From the NCBI GenBank assembly GCA_015680685.1, contig MNCI01013900.1:434128-498127 (forward strand): a DNA stretch of 64,000 nt, written 5' to 3'. Below the pieces are notes generated by a model. It was not told the DNA's origin, ran no database searches, and saw only the letters and a program-made list of their open reading frames with translations. Positions 11,645-23,900 of the stretch are shown here, in pieces. Position 1 is the first letter of the stretch; each line of letters starts with the position of its first letter. This DNA is from Gnetum montanum (lineage: Eukaryota; Streptophyta; Gnetopsida; Gnetales; Gnetaceae). Made by a program: the position numbers and the translations under genes.

Positions 11645-14182
11645 TCTTTATCTTAGAATGCCCCTATAAATACAAATGGGATCAATTTTTTAATCATAGA
11701 TTTGCAAGTAGTATAAAAGCCTTATTTGGTTTAAAAATTATGTATAAAAAGAAATATATTATAGCTTGGTAGATCTCAAAACAACTTTATCATATCATTC
11801 TTTAACCTATTATTCATTATGGGTATATTGCATGGTACTGTGCTCAATCAAATAAATATTGAAAGGAAATATAAGAAATTCAAAAGCTTTTTCTACTAGA
11901 TAAATTTAAAGTGAAAATCCAAATACAACATGATATTATAGTTCATGAAGTAAAGATGATGTGATTAGGGATTAAAAATATTTATTAGTTTATAGCCTAC
12001 ACTCATAATATTTCTATATCTTCATTAGATAAATACTTCAAAAAAAAATAATGATGGAAATCCATGATAAAGTATAGTTTCATGATAGAGCTCTATAACT
12101 TAACAAATGAAATATTTAAGAGTATATTCCTTATTTTGATCCTAACTAATTTCAAAAATTAGTAAAATAAGAAGTATTTCAAAAAATTTAGAAAAAAAAA
12201 GAAGCAAAAATATATTTCTATGTGAATAATATCAAAGGATGTTGTAATTCAAAGGAAAATTCTTTATCTACTACTATTCCTCATTATTTAAATTGCATAA
12301 TTAGTATAGCATGAATGAGATCATATTATTTGAAAGTTATAACAAGAAGATAGCTCAGTCCTTATGAAGAAATATATTCACTATGCAATACAACAATGTC
12401 ATGCACTAGGGCACATTAGACATAGATAGGATATTATAGCTACAAAGTTAATTGACTTTTTCTAAATTTTACTTAAAAGACTTAGTAATTTTCTTAATGA
12501 TGTTATCAAAAATCATAGCATTTATATTTCTACTATCTCATAAAATGAGAGGGTCTATAGACTTAATAAAATTTCAATTTCAATTTTATAAATATACAAT
12601 ATGCTTTATTATTCTAGTACAGTATTTCCTTTTTTAACCTACCTTAATGAATGATTAATCTAATAAGGTTATACCTTATAAATGAAGGATTGGAATAAGG
12701 CCAAATAACAAAGAACATACTAACACATGAATAATGGGCCACTAATATCATACATCAATATTCATTTCAACATCTTATGAGCTTATTCATTNCAATTTCA
12801 ATGAATATGATGCTAGTCAAACAATTGGTCTTGGTAAATTATCATCAAATCCATGCCTACCTTAATTGTTATCCCATAATGCATGTGATAAAGACATCAA
12901 GATGATGATGATGTCTATAATTGTAATTGAATTCATATTTTGAAAGTTTTAAATTACAAGTATTTACCAAGAAACAATACGTAATTATAACTCACAAATG
13001 AAATTACCAAAAAAAAATTATTTTAATATTAGTAATACATGAAACTTCATTGTGAGAAATCCTAAACTCAAGTATGAAAGAAAAAGGATTACCATCAAGT
13101 TAGAATTGACTATTAAATATATATCACTTCTTATGAATGAATCAGTTTCCTTACAATCTAATTTTAGGACATTGCATACAATATTACTATGGTGAGAATT
13201 GTTGGTTGACATACAAAAACTTACATAGAGTAATGAAGATGAAGCACTAACCTATGGCTCCAAATCATTTGGAAGAATACTCCTAGATTTAATGAAAACT
13301 AATAAATAACATAATGAAAAAATGATAAAAGAGCAATAAAATAATAAATGATAGTATAATAGAAATGAATGATGGTAATGATAAGAGTGATAAAATAGCA
13401 AGGCCATAAATGAAAAAATTATAAAAAAATGAAAAATGCTATAAATAATATAAGAGTGATGAACTATGAGAGATTTTAGATGCTATAAAATGGTATAGAT
13501 AAAAGAAAAGGGGGTGATGACTCTGTTACTTTATTATACTATTAAATCTAGAAATGTAAAATTCAGATTGGATTATAATAGATAAAAATAGATGAGGGAA
13601 GAGAAGTCTTCATAAAGAAAGAATAGAAGAAATAGAAAAGAATAGAGGAATAGAGAAGGGGCAAATTTAGTCTACAAAATAATTTTAAAATAAAAAGTAC
13701 TCCTCAAGATGTATATTCTAAATCTAAAGTGGGGAAAAGATATAATTTGAGTTGATGGGAGGAAGAGACAAGACTATGGACCCTCACATTATTGCTACAA
13801 TTGATGGCACCATCTTTAAAGAAAATTATGGATACTAATAAATGCTAGAGAGGAGAGAGAACACAAGACAACAAAGAATATGTTACTAAGATAACATTTT
13901 ATTAATATATTTTTAATTATAAAAGATCATATTTTAAAATTTCTACTTAACTTCTATCTAGATTTATGTAAGTAATGGTTTTTCATCTTCATGTTTTTAA
14001 GAATGTACTTTGAATGTGCTATGATATGTCAAAGAAACCTATCATTATGTCTTGAAATTTATTTTAAAGGTTATAATAAGCTTCATTTATTCTTTGATGA
14101 TAACTGAAAAGATAGCTAGGAAGATATAAAATCTACTTCAATTGTAATAAACATTCATGGTTGTAATCTTATTTATTAGAAA
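11645..14182. other. AT-rich DNA without recognised features
   Basis: No gene, retroelement domain or clear repeat was recognised on either strand. Frames up to 64 codons occur but contain no known motif. There is one undetermined base at 12792, not flanked by an obvious duplication. The segment around 13790-13920 (read on minus) has the general look of an LTR or leader but has no partner in the window. Confidence 0.4.
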
Positions 14183-17100
14183 TGTAAAGGGATTAGTAGA
14201 GGACATTATAATCAGAGTTTGTGGGTGGTCCTATCCTACTAATTTTCTAGTGATCAAGGTTGAAAAATACAAAAGTGACTTCCCCATCATTATGGAAAGA
14301 GCTTGGTTAAGCATGGTCAACACATGTATGGGTATAAGGGACCTATCTCTGAAAATATCAAAAGAAAATTAATTGGACAAGATAGAGAAGAAGCATATTC
14401 CATGCATTGCGTACAGTGACAATGAGTGCAATTGTGTGAAAAATATTTGGTTCACTAGAAGTACATATATTAAAGCATGTAATCAGTGTGCACAAGAAAT
14501 TAATATTCAAAGGTCTCTATACGCAGCAACCAAAAAATATGAGGGCATCCAATGGTTAATAGCTGATAAAGATAGTAGTACATTATGCATAGAACTAACT
14601 GAGAGCCTAACAAGTGCTTATGTTGAAGGCATGAAAAAAATTGAACAAGTTCATTTCCAACTCTCTGACGAAGATGATGATACCTATTAGGGAGAGTTGG
14701 AAATCCTTGGTAACTTCAAGAAGGAGCCTCTAGAGCTAAAAAATTTACCAACTGGCATGAAATATGCATTTTTAAACAATGGTAAACTAGTCATAATTAA
14801 TGTCAAACTTGCACCTAAACAAAAATAAAAGCTTTTGAAGGTAGTTAACAAATGGCCAACAACCTTTGCTTAGTGGTATCCTAAGCTAATAGGAATCAAT
14901 CCAAGGATATGCTAGCATCACATTTACATTAACTTAGCCATGAAGCCTAAAAGGCAGACGTAAAGGTGGCTAAACCACAAATTGAAGCAGATCATCAAAG
15001 AGAAAATTGAACAACTCCTCAAGGCAAGGTTCATCTATCCCATCGTCGATACTGAGTGGGTTAGCCCACTCATGATTGTGCCAAAGAAAGATGGCAAATG
15101 GCGGGTTTGTATTGACTTTAGGCTATTGAATATGGCAACATTTAAAGATCATATTCCATTGCCATTTGTGGATTAAGTATTATACACCATAGTCAAGCAT
15201 TGTTATTATAGCTTCTTGGATGGTTATAGTGGCTATAACCAAATCCAAATTGTGTTAGAAGATCATGCCAAGACAACATTCATGAGTCCCTGGGGGACTT
15301 TTGCATATTGTAAGATGCCATTCATTTTGTGCAATTCCCCTACAACATTTTAACACTTGGTCCTTAGTATTTTCCAATAGTAGATTGGTAGTGGTGTGGA
15401 GATCCTCACGGATGACGTTTTCACCTATCAAGCTACATTTGAGCAAGCCTTGGATTTCCTTGAGCAAGTATTGAAGAGATGCATTGAAACAAACTTGTGG
15501 CTCAATTGGCAAAAGAGCCATCTCATGATCCAAGAAGGCATTATGCTAGGGCACCAAATTTCACAAAAAGGGATTGAGGTAGACCTAGAAAAGATAAGGG
15601 TCATCCAAAGAATAACATCCCAACCAGAGACTGTTAAAGATGTTCAGTCATTCCTTGGACACACTGGCTACTACTAGCAATTCATACAGAATTTCTCTAA
15701 AATCATAAAGCCATTGGTAGAGCTTACAAAGAAAGATGCACCTTTCATCTAGACCAAGAAATGTGAATATGCATTTCAACAATTAAAAGAGAAACTCATA
15801 GGAACACCAATCCTATGAGCACCAAACTAGTCCAAACCCTTCCATATTATGATAGATGCATCTAACTATGCCTTGGGAGTAGTTCTCATGCAAATGGATG
15901 ATAAGAAACATCCATATTACATTCATTGCATGAGTCAAAGCATTGTGGGAGCACCATTAATTTACACCACCACGAAAAAGGAATTAATGACAATGATGTA
16001 TGCTTTGAAAAAGTTTAGGCACTATGTGCTTGGCTACAAAGTATTTGTGCACATAGATCACAGTGAAATCTGCTTTCTCATGAACAAGCCAATGGTGAGC
16101 CCTTATGTCATATGGTGGTTTGTGATCTTGTAGGAATTTGATCTCATGATGGTAGATCGAAAAGGGATCAAGAATGTGGTCACTGACCACCTCTCTCACT
16201 TAAGATGGAATAATAAAGAAGAGGAGATCCCACTCTCTAAACAGTTCCCAGATGAACTCCTCTTTATAAGAGTAATAAGTGAAAAAATGCTACAAAAACA
16301 ACATGGTATAATGGCATCCTCACTTATCTTCTCACTCAAGAGATGCCACAAGATCTTGAATTTAGATAGAAGCAAAAATTTCTTCATTAGGCCAAATATT
16401 TGATTGAAATCAAAAAACACCTCTACAAGGTGTGTGTAGATGGCCTGATTCATTGGTGTGTCCCTAACAAAGATTAACTACACATTCTCTAGGATGCTCA
16501 TGAAGGGCCTTGCGAAGGCCACTATGTAGGGAGATACATAGCCATAAAAATCCTGATGGTAGGATACTATTGGCTACAATATTTAAGGATGCTCAGTAGT
16601 TTGTCCGATCTTGTGAATGTTGTTAATGAGATGGGGACATGACTACTCACATGGAAGGTCCTTAGGAGTGGATTCAACTACTAGAATCTTTTGACATATG
16701 GGGTGTTAAATTGATGGGTCTTATCACATCCATGTCTAATGAAAAGGCATATATTATTGTAGCAATTGACTACTACACAAAATGGGTAGAAGTAGTAGCC
16801 GTTATTGATTGTACATTATCGACTACTGCTAGATTCATACAACAAAATATTGTAAATAGGTTTTGGATGCCACATTTGCTAATTTTTGATAATGGAACTC
16901 ATTTCATAGGTGCCACTTTTAGAAAGTTAATGCAATTCTTGGGGGTTAAACATAAATTAACAACACCTTATCATCCCCAAGCCAATAGTCAAGTAAAGGT
17001 AACCAACTGGGAGATCACAAAAATATTAACACATACTATTAGCAAATATAGGAAAGATTAGAGCACAAAACGTAACAATGCTCTCTAGGCTTATTGTTCA

Positions 17101-17560
17101 ACATGGAAATTTCCTATTGTTATTCTCCCTATGAGTTAGTGTATGGAAAACTTCCAATGCTCTCGATTCAATCCAAGCTTCGTAAACTCTCAACATCCTA
17201 TGATCTAAATCTTGACCTAAGTCTAGCATAGAAAGAAAGATTGATCAACTTGAATGTGCTGGATAAAAATTGATTAGTGGCCCTATCCTTGAATGAGGTG
17301 CACAAGGCATTCAACAAGTAACGTCATGATCTCAAAATCAAGAAAGTAAAACTCAACCAAGAGATAAGGTTCTCTATTGGAACCCCACACATGTACCCCA
17401 AAAGGTAAAATTTCAAACATTGTGGGAGGGACCTTATATAATTGATCAAACCTTCCCCTCTAGGGCCATGTTAATTTACAAACCTAGAAGCCCAAGTAAA
17501 AAGTAGTTGGTTAACATCCAATAAGTAAAACGTTTTCTCGAACTAAGATAGGCTAGTGCA
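14183..17560 (+). pseudogene. pol: R2 pol (protease C-half, RT, RNase H, integrase), broken
   Basis: Protease C-terminal half is at 14183-14690 (VCGWSYPTNFLVI, then FPIIMERAWLS). RT is at 14940-15680: WVSPLMIVPKKDGKWRVCID, FLDGYSGYNQI with the first catalytic Asp, and LTDD in place of the usual FMDD. RNase H is at 15845-16230, with Asp, Glu and Asp of the active site visible in MIDASNY, KKEL and HIDHSE. Integrase spans about 16400-17560: zinc-binding N-part (DAHEGPCEGHY), core 16711-17060 with AIDYYTKW and IFDNGTHF, and C-part with SPYELVYGK. The third catalytic residue is Lys instead of Glu (QANSQVKVTN). Stops such as TAG in HTGYY*QF look like CAG decay. In intact relatives pol copies the RNA into DNA and inserts it; this copy is dead. 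Confidence 0.85.
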
Positions 17561-18260
17561 ATTACCACCTTGATGAATGAACAATCACATTCCATTTTTT
17601 GGATCTCCTCTTTTCAACTAAGTTGTGGGGAAGATGTCCATCCATGCTAATGATCAATATGGCTTCTCAGTTTTTCTATTTTTTGTTTTCCATGTTTTTT
17701 ATTTTATTAATTTTTGGATTTTCAAAATTTTCTGATTTTACACTATTGTTAGTACCTTTGAACCTTCCTTGATTATTTTACACTTTATTATATATTTTAC
17801 TTTGTTTTATTTTGTTTTTTCTAAGTGTGATATTTCCTTATTTTTGCTAATAAACTTGTTTTATTGTCATAGGATACAATGCTGCTATTGTTGTTTACTA
17901 ATGATGGTTTGTACTTAATGTTGTGATTGTCAATGTCTGGTTTCTATTTTTGAATTCTGATGTCTGATGACTTTGACATGGTTTATTTTTCATAGAATAG
18001 GCAATGAGCCCACATCATCTGCCCATCCAATGAACTCTATGGTTTTCCTTATTTTTGTAATTTGAGGTCCCTTTCATTAATTTTTTTTAATAAATTGATA
18101 ACCTTGGTCATTCTAGAATTAGGAAGGATTCAAAGGTTTGTAAAGGGTGTGACTTCAAGGGAACTCAATACTCTTTGTACTCTTCTACTTGCTTGAGTGT
18201 TTTTCATAGGCTTCTGACCATTCCATACCAACCACTAACAGGAAGTCAAATAAATTATTT

Positions 18261-18416
18261 GCATGGTGTGGTTCCCATCTAAAAAATGATGGAAATTCAA
18301 AGCACATCCATTAGACTTAATCAATGAATAAAGTCCTTGCATGGTGTGGTTTCCATTTCAAAAAAAATAATGGAAATTCAAAGCACATCCCTTGGAGAAA
18401 TAAATGAACTATAAGC
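18261..18416 (+). repeat. 78 bp tandem duplication in the R2 spacer
   Basis: GCATGGTGTGGTT starts at 18261 and again at 18339; both copies continue into a run of A and then TGGAAATTCAAAGCACATCC. R3 has a single copy at about 28270-28370. The same block was separately enlarged in R6 (57612-58121). Confidence 0.75.
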
Positions 18417-19209
18417 ACTAATTATGGGACTAGAAAGACATGCACCTATGCTTGAAGGTCCCCTCTAGCTAAGGCCCTCTCTCACTTCCTACTTCTCTCT
18501 TTTCTTCTCCTTATGGAACAATGATTATTTTGTGGAAGCACTCTCACGTTTCATGTGTGTGGATCAGTCTTAGGGTGGCAATGTGAAGTCACTGAGAGTG
18601 GATGGTTTTGGTCTAGATTGAGGGATGGATCTTCCCAGGTTGTTTTAAACATAAATTTCACAAGGGACTTATTATGACCTCAATTTAGAACTTCATTCCA
18701 TGTTCTCTATCATCCATCCATGCTACCATAACTCACCTCACTGTTGTGTTCTATGCTATACTCTATGTCTTGGTGTGATGCATTTTAATTCTTGGGTAGA
18801 TTCTTTTTGGTTGGTCCTTAAATTTTCATGACCATTAATTGATTATGAGGCCCATGGACTCTTCAATTGAAGTTATGCAAGGAAAACAAGGGCATGAGCC
18901 TACTATGGGGAGAACCCACTTGCATAGCTCTTGGTCTAGTTAGTTAAGGTTCTTTACCTTTGACATTGCTATAATCCTATCATTTCCATATTTCATTGAG
19001 TATTCTACTGAGTGCTCCTTAACCTTTTATTTCATTCATCCTTTGAATCAATTTTTCTCCATTTTTCCAAATTTATGAGCTTCAACATCCTCTTCTCATT
19101 TTTTCATACTGTTCTTGGCCTTTTGAGCTTTCATTTGATCCCAATTTCATTCAAAAATTTGATGTATTTTTCAAGTTTGACCAAATTCAATGATCATCAA
19201 CTATGATCA

Positions 19210-19310
19210 ATAGCTACATCAACAAGGCCTCATTGCCACAACTAATCACATTGATGAGGCCTCATCGACTAGGCCTCATCAATTTAATGCTTACATCCTA
19301 TATATACTTC
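19210..19310 (+). promoter_or_regulatory. U3-like promoter segment inside R2, upstream of the aORF
   Basis: This stretch has the same words as the U3 of the R4 LTRs: GGCCTCAT/AGGCCTCATC repeats, with the perfect palindrome GATGAGGCCTCATC at 19253-19266, followed by a TATA box (TATATATA, 19299-19306). R3 lacks it at the matching place. It could be a second, internal promoter for the downstream ORF or a fragment of a related LTR; the sequence alone does not decide. Confidence 0.45.
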
Positions 19311-19729
19311 CAAGCACTTAGGAATTTTTTTTTGTCATTTGCTCATAACACATGGTGAGTTTTTGTAATTTTTCAAAGCCCATAACTTCCCAACCATTTG
19401 TCCAAATCACTTTGTGCTTTGACCTTACACTTACCGAAGGTAAGATCTTTATCATCGGGGCCACAAACCTTAAGGTTTCTAATGAAAAATTGATGAAATA
19501 TTTTGGAAATTTTTCTAACTCTCCCAAAGGGTTAATAACCTTAACAACATATAAACATCAACTTTTTTTGATAGTTAATCCTTCCAATAACCTTCCAAAT
19601 GATTTATTAATGATATTACATAAATAAATAATGATTGGAGTAATTAAATCAGCCATAATCACAACTTAGCCAAAGTGTAACTATCCTTAGGAGATAAAGG
19701 TATCCCAATTGCTTTAAGTTACACAATGA

Positions 19730-21935
19730 TTGCTAATCCATGCTCTCATTATGATTATAGATGTCACCAAAATAGAAACTCCTGCAACAAGGAAAACCCT
19801 CTCAACCATAGGAGAAATGGCCCAAAATTGGAAGGGGTCAATAGGAACAAGTCCAAAAACCACCAAACCCATGCAATGGGATCTCTTCATGAGGAGCCTG
19901 AAGTGGAATCTATCTAATAGATTCTAGAAGAAGAAGTTCCTACAAAACAATCACAGTGAGGAGAAGGACTTGGACTGTGCTAAAGCTTGAGGTCACTTTG
20001 ACCCAAGCCTACCTTAACATCATCAAGTCCCAAGAAATTCAACAATCTATCCTTTAAGAGATCAACTTTGGGCCATTCCTTGAGAAAGCTCTAGTGGATG
20101 TGAAGACTCAACTACAAACCTCTCCCATGTGGCCAATAATCACATCTAGTAGGGAATTGTACATGGGAGAGACAACCTCTTCTAGAATAATAAAAGGTCA
20201 AGATCCATTTTCAAAGTCAAGGACATTCAAGTATCATACTCGGAAAAAGCTATTGCACAGGCACTTGGGTTGCTTGACACTATGACATAGTTGGAAAAAC
20301 TATCTATGAAGGGTGATCCTGAGGCAAAGAAGGAGTGGACATAGTGGTGCTACAAGGTTGACCATAAGGAGTACAACATGCTCACACCAATGGAGAAAAT
20401 TTATTTCAAAATTGCAGCCTATCACCTCAATCCAAGGGTGAGGCCAAGTAAGGTGCCTACTTTCTCCACCCCAAGGATGTGCCACTCTAAGAAAGAAATT
20501 TCCTATCAACCTTCCACAACTAGTCTACTTAGAGATCAAGAAGTGCATCAAGGAAAATGAAGATGGAAGAAAAACCCTACCCTTTCTGTGCCTCATTCAG
20601 AAACTCTACAAAAGGGTAGGCATCGTCTACTACTCCAACAATACCATCAAGCATGATCCTTTGGCCTCATAGTCAAAGATCATGAAAGATAAAACATTAG
20701 TGACAACCCAAGAAGAGGAGCAACTACCGCCACCACTCACTCAAGAAACAATGCTTGAGGCCCACGTAGGCATTGAGCATCTACACAAAATCTAAGAGTA
20801 GCTCTTAAGCGAGCAAGAGCAATGTGCAGGAATGAGTGGGGAAAATCCATCTAGATACCAACTAGCGATGAGCCACCTTAATGAGATGGCTCGAATAGTT
20901 AGCCAAACAGAGAGGGGTGGACCAATCTTCTCTACCCAATGAATGCAACTACTTGCAAAGTTGAATCCCAATGCTTGGAAGGTAATGGTTTCTTTATCTC
21001 AACACCATCTATTTCGAGAAATCTTTGGGAATGTTGCCACTTTCTCGATGCATTTGGAGGAAGGCGAAGGGGCAACTGTGTTGGTGATGAAACACCAAGG
21101 GTAGGAAACAATGACTAATGTTGTTGCTAATTATGTCACTAAAGCATTGAATGCACTTGTGGCATCTATACTAGACATATTTGCACTTCAAGATGTGCAA
21201 ATATCCATAGGCACGTTCAGTAGAAAGTTAAATGTAGCCTAGCATGAAGAGTTTCTAGAACAACTAGTGAGAACCAACCAATCAATTTCAGATATCTTCA
21301 ATTTTTTAGAAGACATCATTGCAACCTAGTCAAAGCTACTGAATGTAAGGGGAAAATGCATCATTTTGGAGGTGCAACTTAAAATGGCTCAAGAAAAAAA
21401 TCAACACTTGGCCAAAAAGGTTTTCAAACTATGTGCCCAACTTGCTAATCTTACAATCCTTAGCCCAATAGTAAGAAGAGATGAAGCTTTCAAACAACTT
21501 CAAGAACAATTTCAGAAGGCTAAGAAGGAGGTAGTAATGGCCATCTTTAACTAGTCCATAGCTAAAGCAAAATTTTATTCAATTTAGAAGGACTTGGCAT
21601 AGATGCACCAGGAGAACAAGACCCTAACCACATAGAATCATTGCTTGCATAATGTTGATCCTCAAAATGATCAAATGCAAGAATTTATTCATCAATAGTA
21701 GGAGCTATTTCTAGCAATCCAGTGTCCCTGGGATGTGCCTATTCCAACCCACATTGGCAAAGATACATGGACAGTGCATGATCCCAAATGAAAGAACTAT
21801 TAGCTACTTTCTGACTCCTACCTGAAGTTGTAGCAGTAGCAAGACAGCTGTAGCCACATCAACCATCACCCATGTGTGAAGTTGATGAAGGTTCTTCAAA
21901 GCCTCAAAAACCACCACTACCTAGGAACATCTGAT
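19730..21935 (+). pseudogene. R2 extra ORF (aORF) between integrase and LTR, broken
   Basis: About 2.2 kb of decayed coding sequence on the same strand as pol. The first third (19730-20700) reads through several frame changes, with pieces such as VKDIQVSYSEKAIAQALGLLD, KIYFKIAAYHLNPRVRPSKV and LPFLCLIQKLYKRVGI. This pattern resembles the putative plant transposon protein domain found in ORFs of Athila-type elements (recalled from family knowledge, not searched). The last part (21300-21700) is rich in Glu, Lys, Gln and Leu (LEVQLKMAQEKNQHLAKKV, FKQLQEQFQKAKKEV) and looks like a coiled coil. An AG preceded by a T-rich stretch (GATTATAG, about 19754-19761) just before an ATG could be a splice acceptor. 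The role is unknown; an env-like or Gag-accessory role is speculation. R3 and R5 keep different remnants of it. Confidence 0.6.
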
Positions 21936-22014
21936 CTTCTCCACCACACTTCATGTCATCAAATAATGTGCTATCCAATTTTGAAGAGTCCTATCATGAT
22001 GTTCAATTTTATGT

Positions 22015-22784
22015 TATTTAAGGTAATAAAGATTTAGTAGTGAAGCTCTTGCAGTTTGTTCATTTGAAAGTTAGAATTTTTTCCATGAGTGCCTGTAGTA
22101 GCAGTCATTGAGTGTACAGATCTTTATTCCAGCATTATTTTACTTGAGCATAATAGTGTGTGTAGCACTAAAGATGAGCTTTTTGATAAACCTTGTAGCA
22201 GTTTAGATAGATTAAATATTTTATTTATGCATTTAATGTTTTCAATTATTTATTTCATATTTTCAATTATTTATTAAATGTTTCTAGTAATTAAGTTAAT
22301 GAAGTGATTAAGCAAGGTAGATTAAACACATAAGTACAATCACTTTGAGCGTAACATGTATTCACTTAGTTATCCTAGTAGTGTTATTGCTTGGTACACC
22401 TAGTAGCATAGCACTTGGTTGCCCAGCAATGGATACTTGGGTTTAATACATGTACAAAAAGTGGAATTAGATGCTTATGTTAGGATTAGTTAGATGCTAG
22501 TTAATTAGTTGGTTTGACTTAGTTAATCCAATTACTCTTATCTTCATTAGAATACCAAAATCATAAAATACAAAATGATAAATATCAGATGCCTTAGTTA
22601 CACTTAACCATACCATTGTACATCACAAGTGTAATTGGGAAGACAATAATTGACCTTAAGGCAAGATTCACTTCCTAGAGGATTAATGCACCAGAAATGA
22701 TAAAGTCCACGGAATTTGACCAGATTACATGTGAATGCTTTGTGATTTGTATGGTTGGGTGTAGGGGTACCTCACCACTCATCA
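22015..22784 (+). repeat. R2 3' LTR, U3 deleted
   Basis: From about 22015 the sequence matches the R-U5 part of the R3 and R5 LTRs (GTGAAGCTCTTGCAG, GAGCTTTTTGATAAACC) and ends CTCATCA at 22784. In R5 about 350 bp (rest of the aORF tail, polypurine tract and U3) lie where R2 jumps directly from GATGTTCAATTTTATG into R. No TATA box remains. Confidence 0.75.
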
Positions 22785-23900
22785 ATTATTCTCAAAGAAA
22801 GTAGCTTCACCATAGCATATATGGGCTCCACATAGAAACACAAAAAACTCTTGGGGTCTATGCCCAAGAAATACATTCAAAATTAAAGGTCCATCAAATT
22901 CAAAGGCTAATTAAGTAGGTTACGAAAGAAGAGGGAGAGTTGAGAAAAAGGAAAAGTGTTGAGGAGTATAATCAAGATCCTTTCATCTATAAAAGGAAAG
23001 TTTGATTCTATGAAAATGAGGAAAAGGCACCACTTGATGAGGTGGTGTAGCAAAAGACCTTACCGATTCAGAAATCTCTTTTTGAAATTTTGGCCAAGGT
23101 AGACAAAATATGGGATTATTTGAATGAAAAGTTCCAAACCACTCTAAAAATAGCATAGGAATCCAAAGAGCAAAGTAGTGATCATGATCACAAGAGAAGG
23201 AAGGAAGCTAAATGTGCCTACCAAAGGATAAGGGTAAGGTTGCTATAACAGAGAAGGTTGTGGAGTCTGAGACAGATTATGATGGTGGATGTGACATCTA
23301 CCACTATAAATATCCTAAGGGATGTTTCACCATCATGTCACACTTATAGAAGTTTTGGATATATGCTCTAAATCCCAATTGTCTAAAAGGAAAGCACTTA
23401 GAAGGTTGCCATATCCTTAAGGCAATCCCTAGTATTTCCACTAGCTACAAGCCTATTATCAGAGTGGAGCTCCACCACAACCTTGCAAGAAATACTAGTA
23501 GTGGCAGCATCCATAGTCATGGGGGATGCCACCACTAAGGTAGTAGTACCCTTACTAGCATCTTAATCCATATGGATACAATTTTTATCAACCCATTTCT
23601 CCACATGACTCTTCTAGTCATGCTTCATTCTAGCATCACTACTACCCTCTTGAATACTACATAGCCCAATATCTAAGATAGGAATCCTCATTTTCTCACT
23701 ATCCTCCTCATCCTTCTACACATGTCCCTTCATCCTCAACTCAATTACCATATACTCCATCAATGCAAGGTGAAATTTTAGCCTAGCCGCAACAACATAA
23801 TTCCACCAAAGTTGTTAACTTATAGCTAACTTCTTAGTCAAGTGGTTCAGAAAATAAACCTTGAAAAAGACCATTCTTCCAAACCAATAGTCCTACAAGC
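22785..23900 (+). pseudogene. gag: R3 gag, C-terminal part, broken
   Basis: The sequence matches the charged segment of R5 and R6 gag (EEEGELRKRKSVEEYNQDP, then ESKEQSSDHDHKRRKEAK). The zinc knuckle is at 23290-23325 and reads CDIYHYKYPKGC, with only the first and last Cys kept. A Gln/Pro/Tyr-rich linker precedes the protease. The core part and 5' LTR are absent. Confidence 0.7.

Larger units (their letters stand above)
17561..19729 (+). other. R2 post-integrase spacer (non-coding)
   Basis: About 2.2 kb separate integrase from the extra ORF. Blocks of this spacer recur in R1, R3 and R6. They include a tail ending near 17640, a 78 bp tandem duplication at about 18261-18416 around the motif GCATGGTGTGGTT, and a block at 18430-18480 (GGCCCTCTCTCACTTCCTAC). 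The frames at 19012-19206 and 19352-19627 are not supported as genes: their counterparts in R3 are not open. A U3-like segment is listed separately. Confidence 0.55.
14183..22784 (+). mobile_element. R2: 5'-truncated Ty3/gypsy element (Tat/Athila-like)
   Basis: The match to the family begins inside protease near 14183 (GLVEDI...CGWSYP) and continues through RT, RNase H, integrase, a 2.2 kb spacer, the extra ORF and a partial LTR ending CTCATCA at 22784. The 5' LTR, gag and first half of protease are missing. The U3 half of the LTR and the polypurine tract are also missing. The right end abuts the gag of R3, so R2 probably inserted into R3 before the left parts of both were lost. It is the only copy here with a nearly full-length aORF and spacer. 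Confidence 0.85.

Noticed and set aside
13780-13930. LTR-like or leader-like sequence with GATGGCACCATC
   Set aside because: No matching partner, primer-binding site context or coding neighbour was found.
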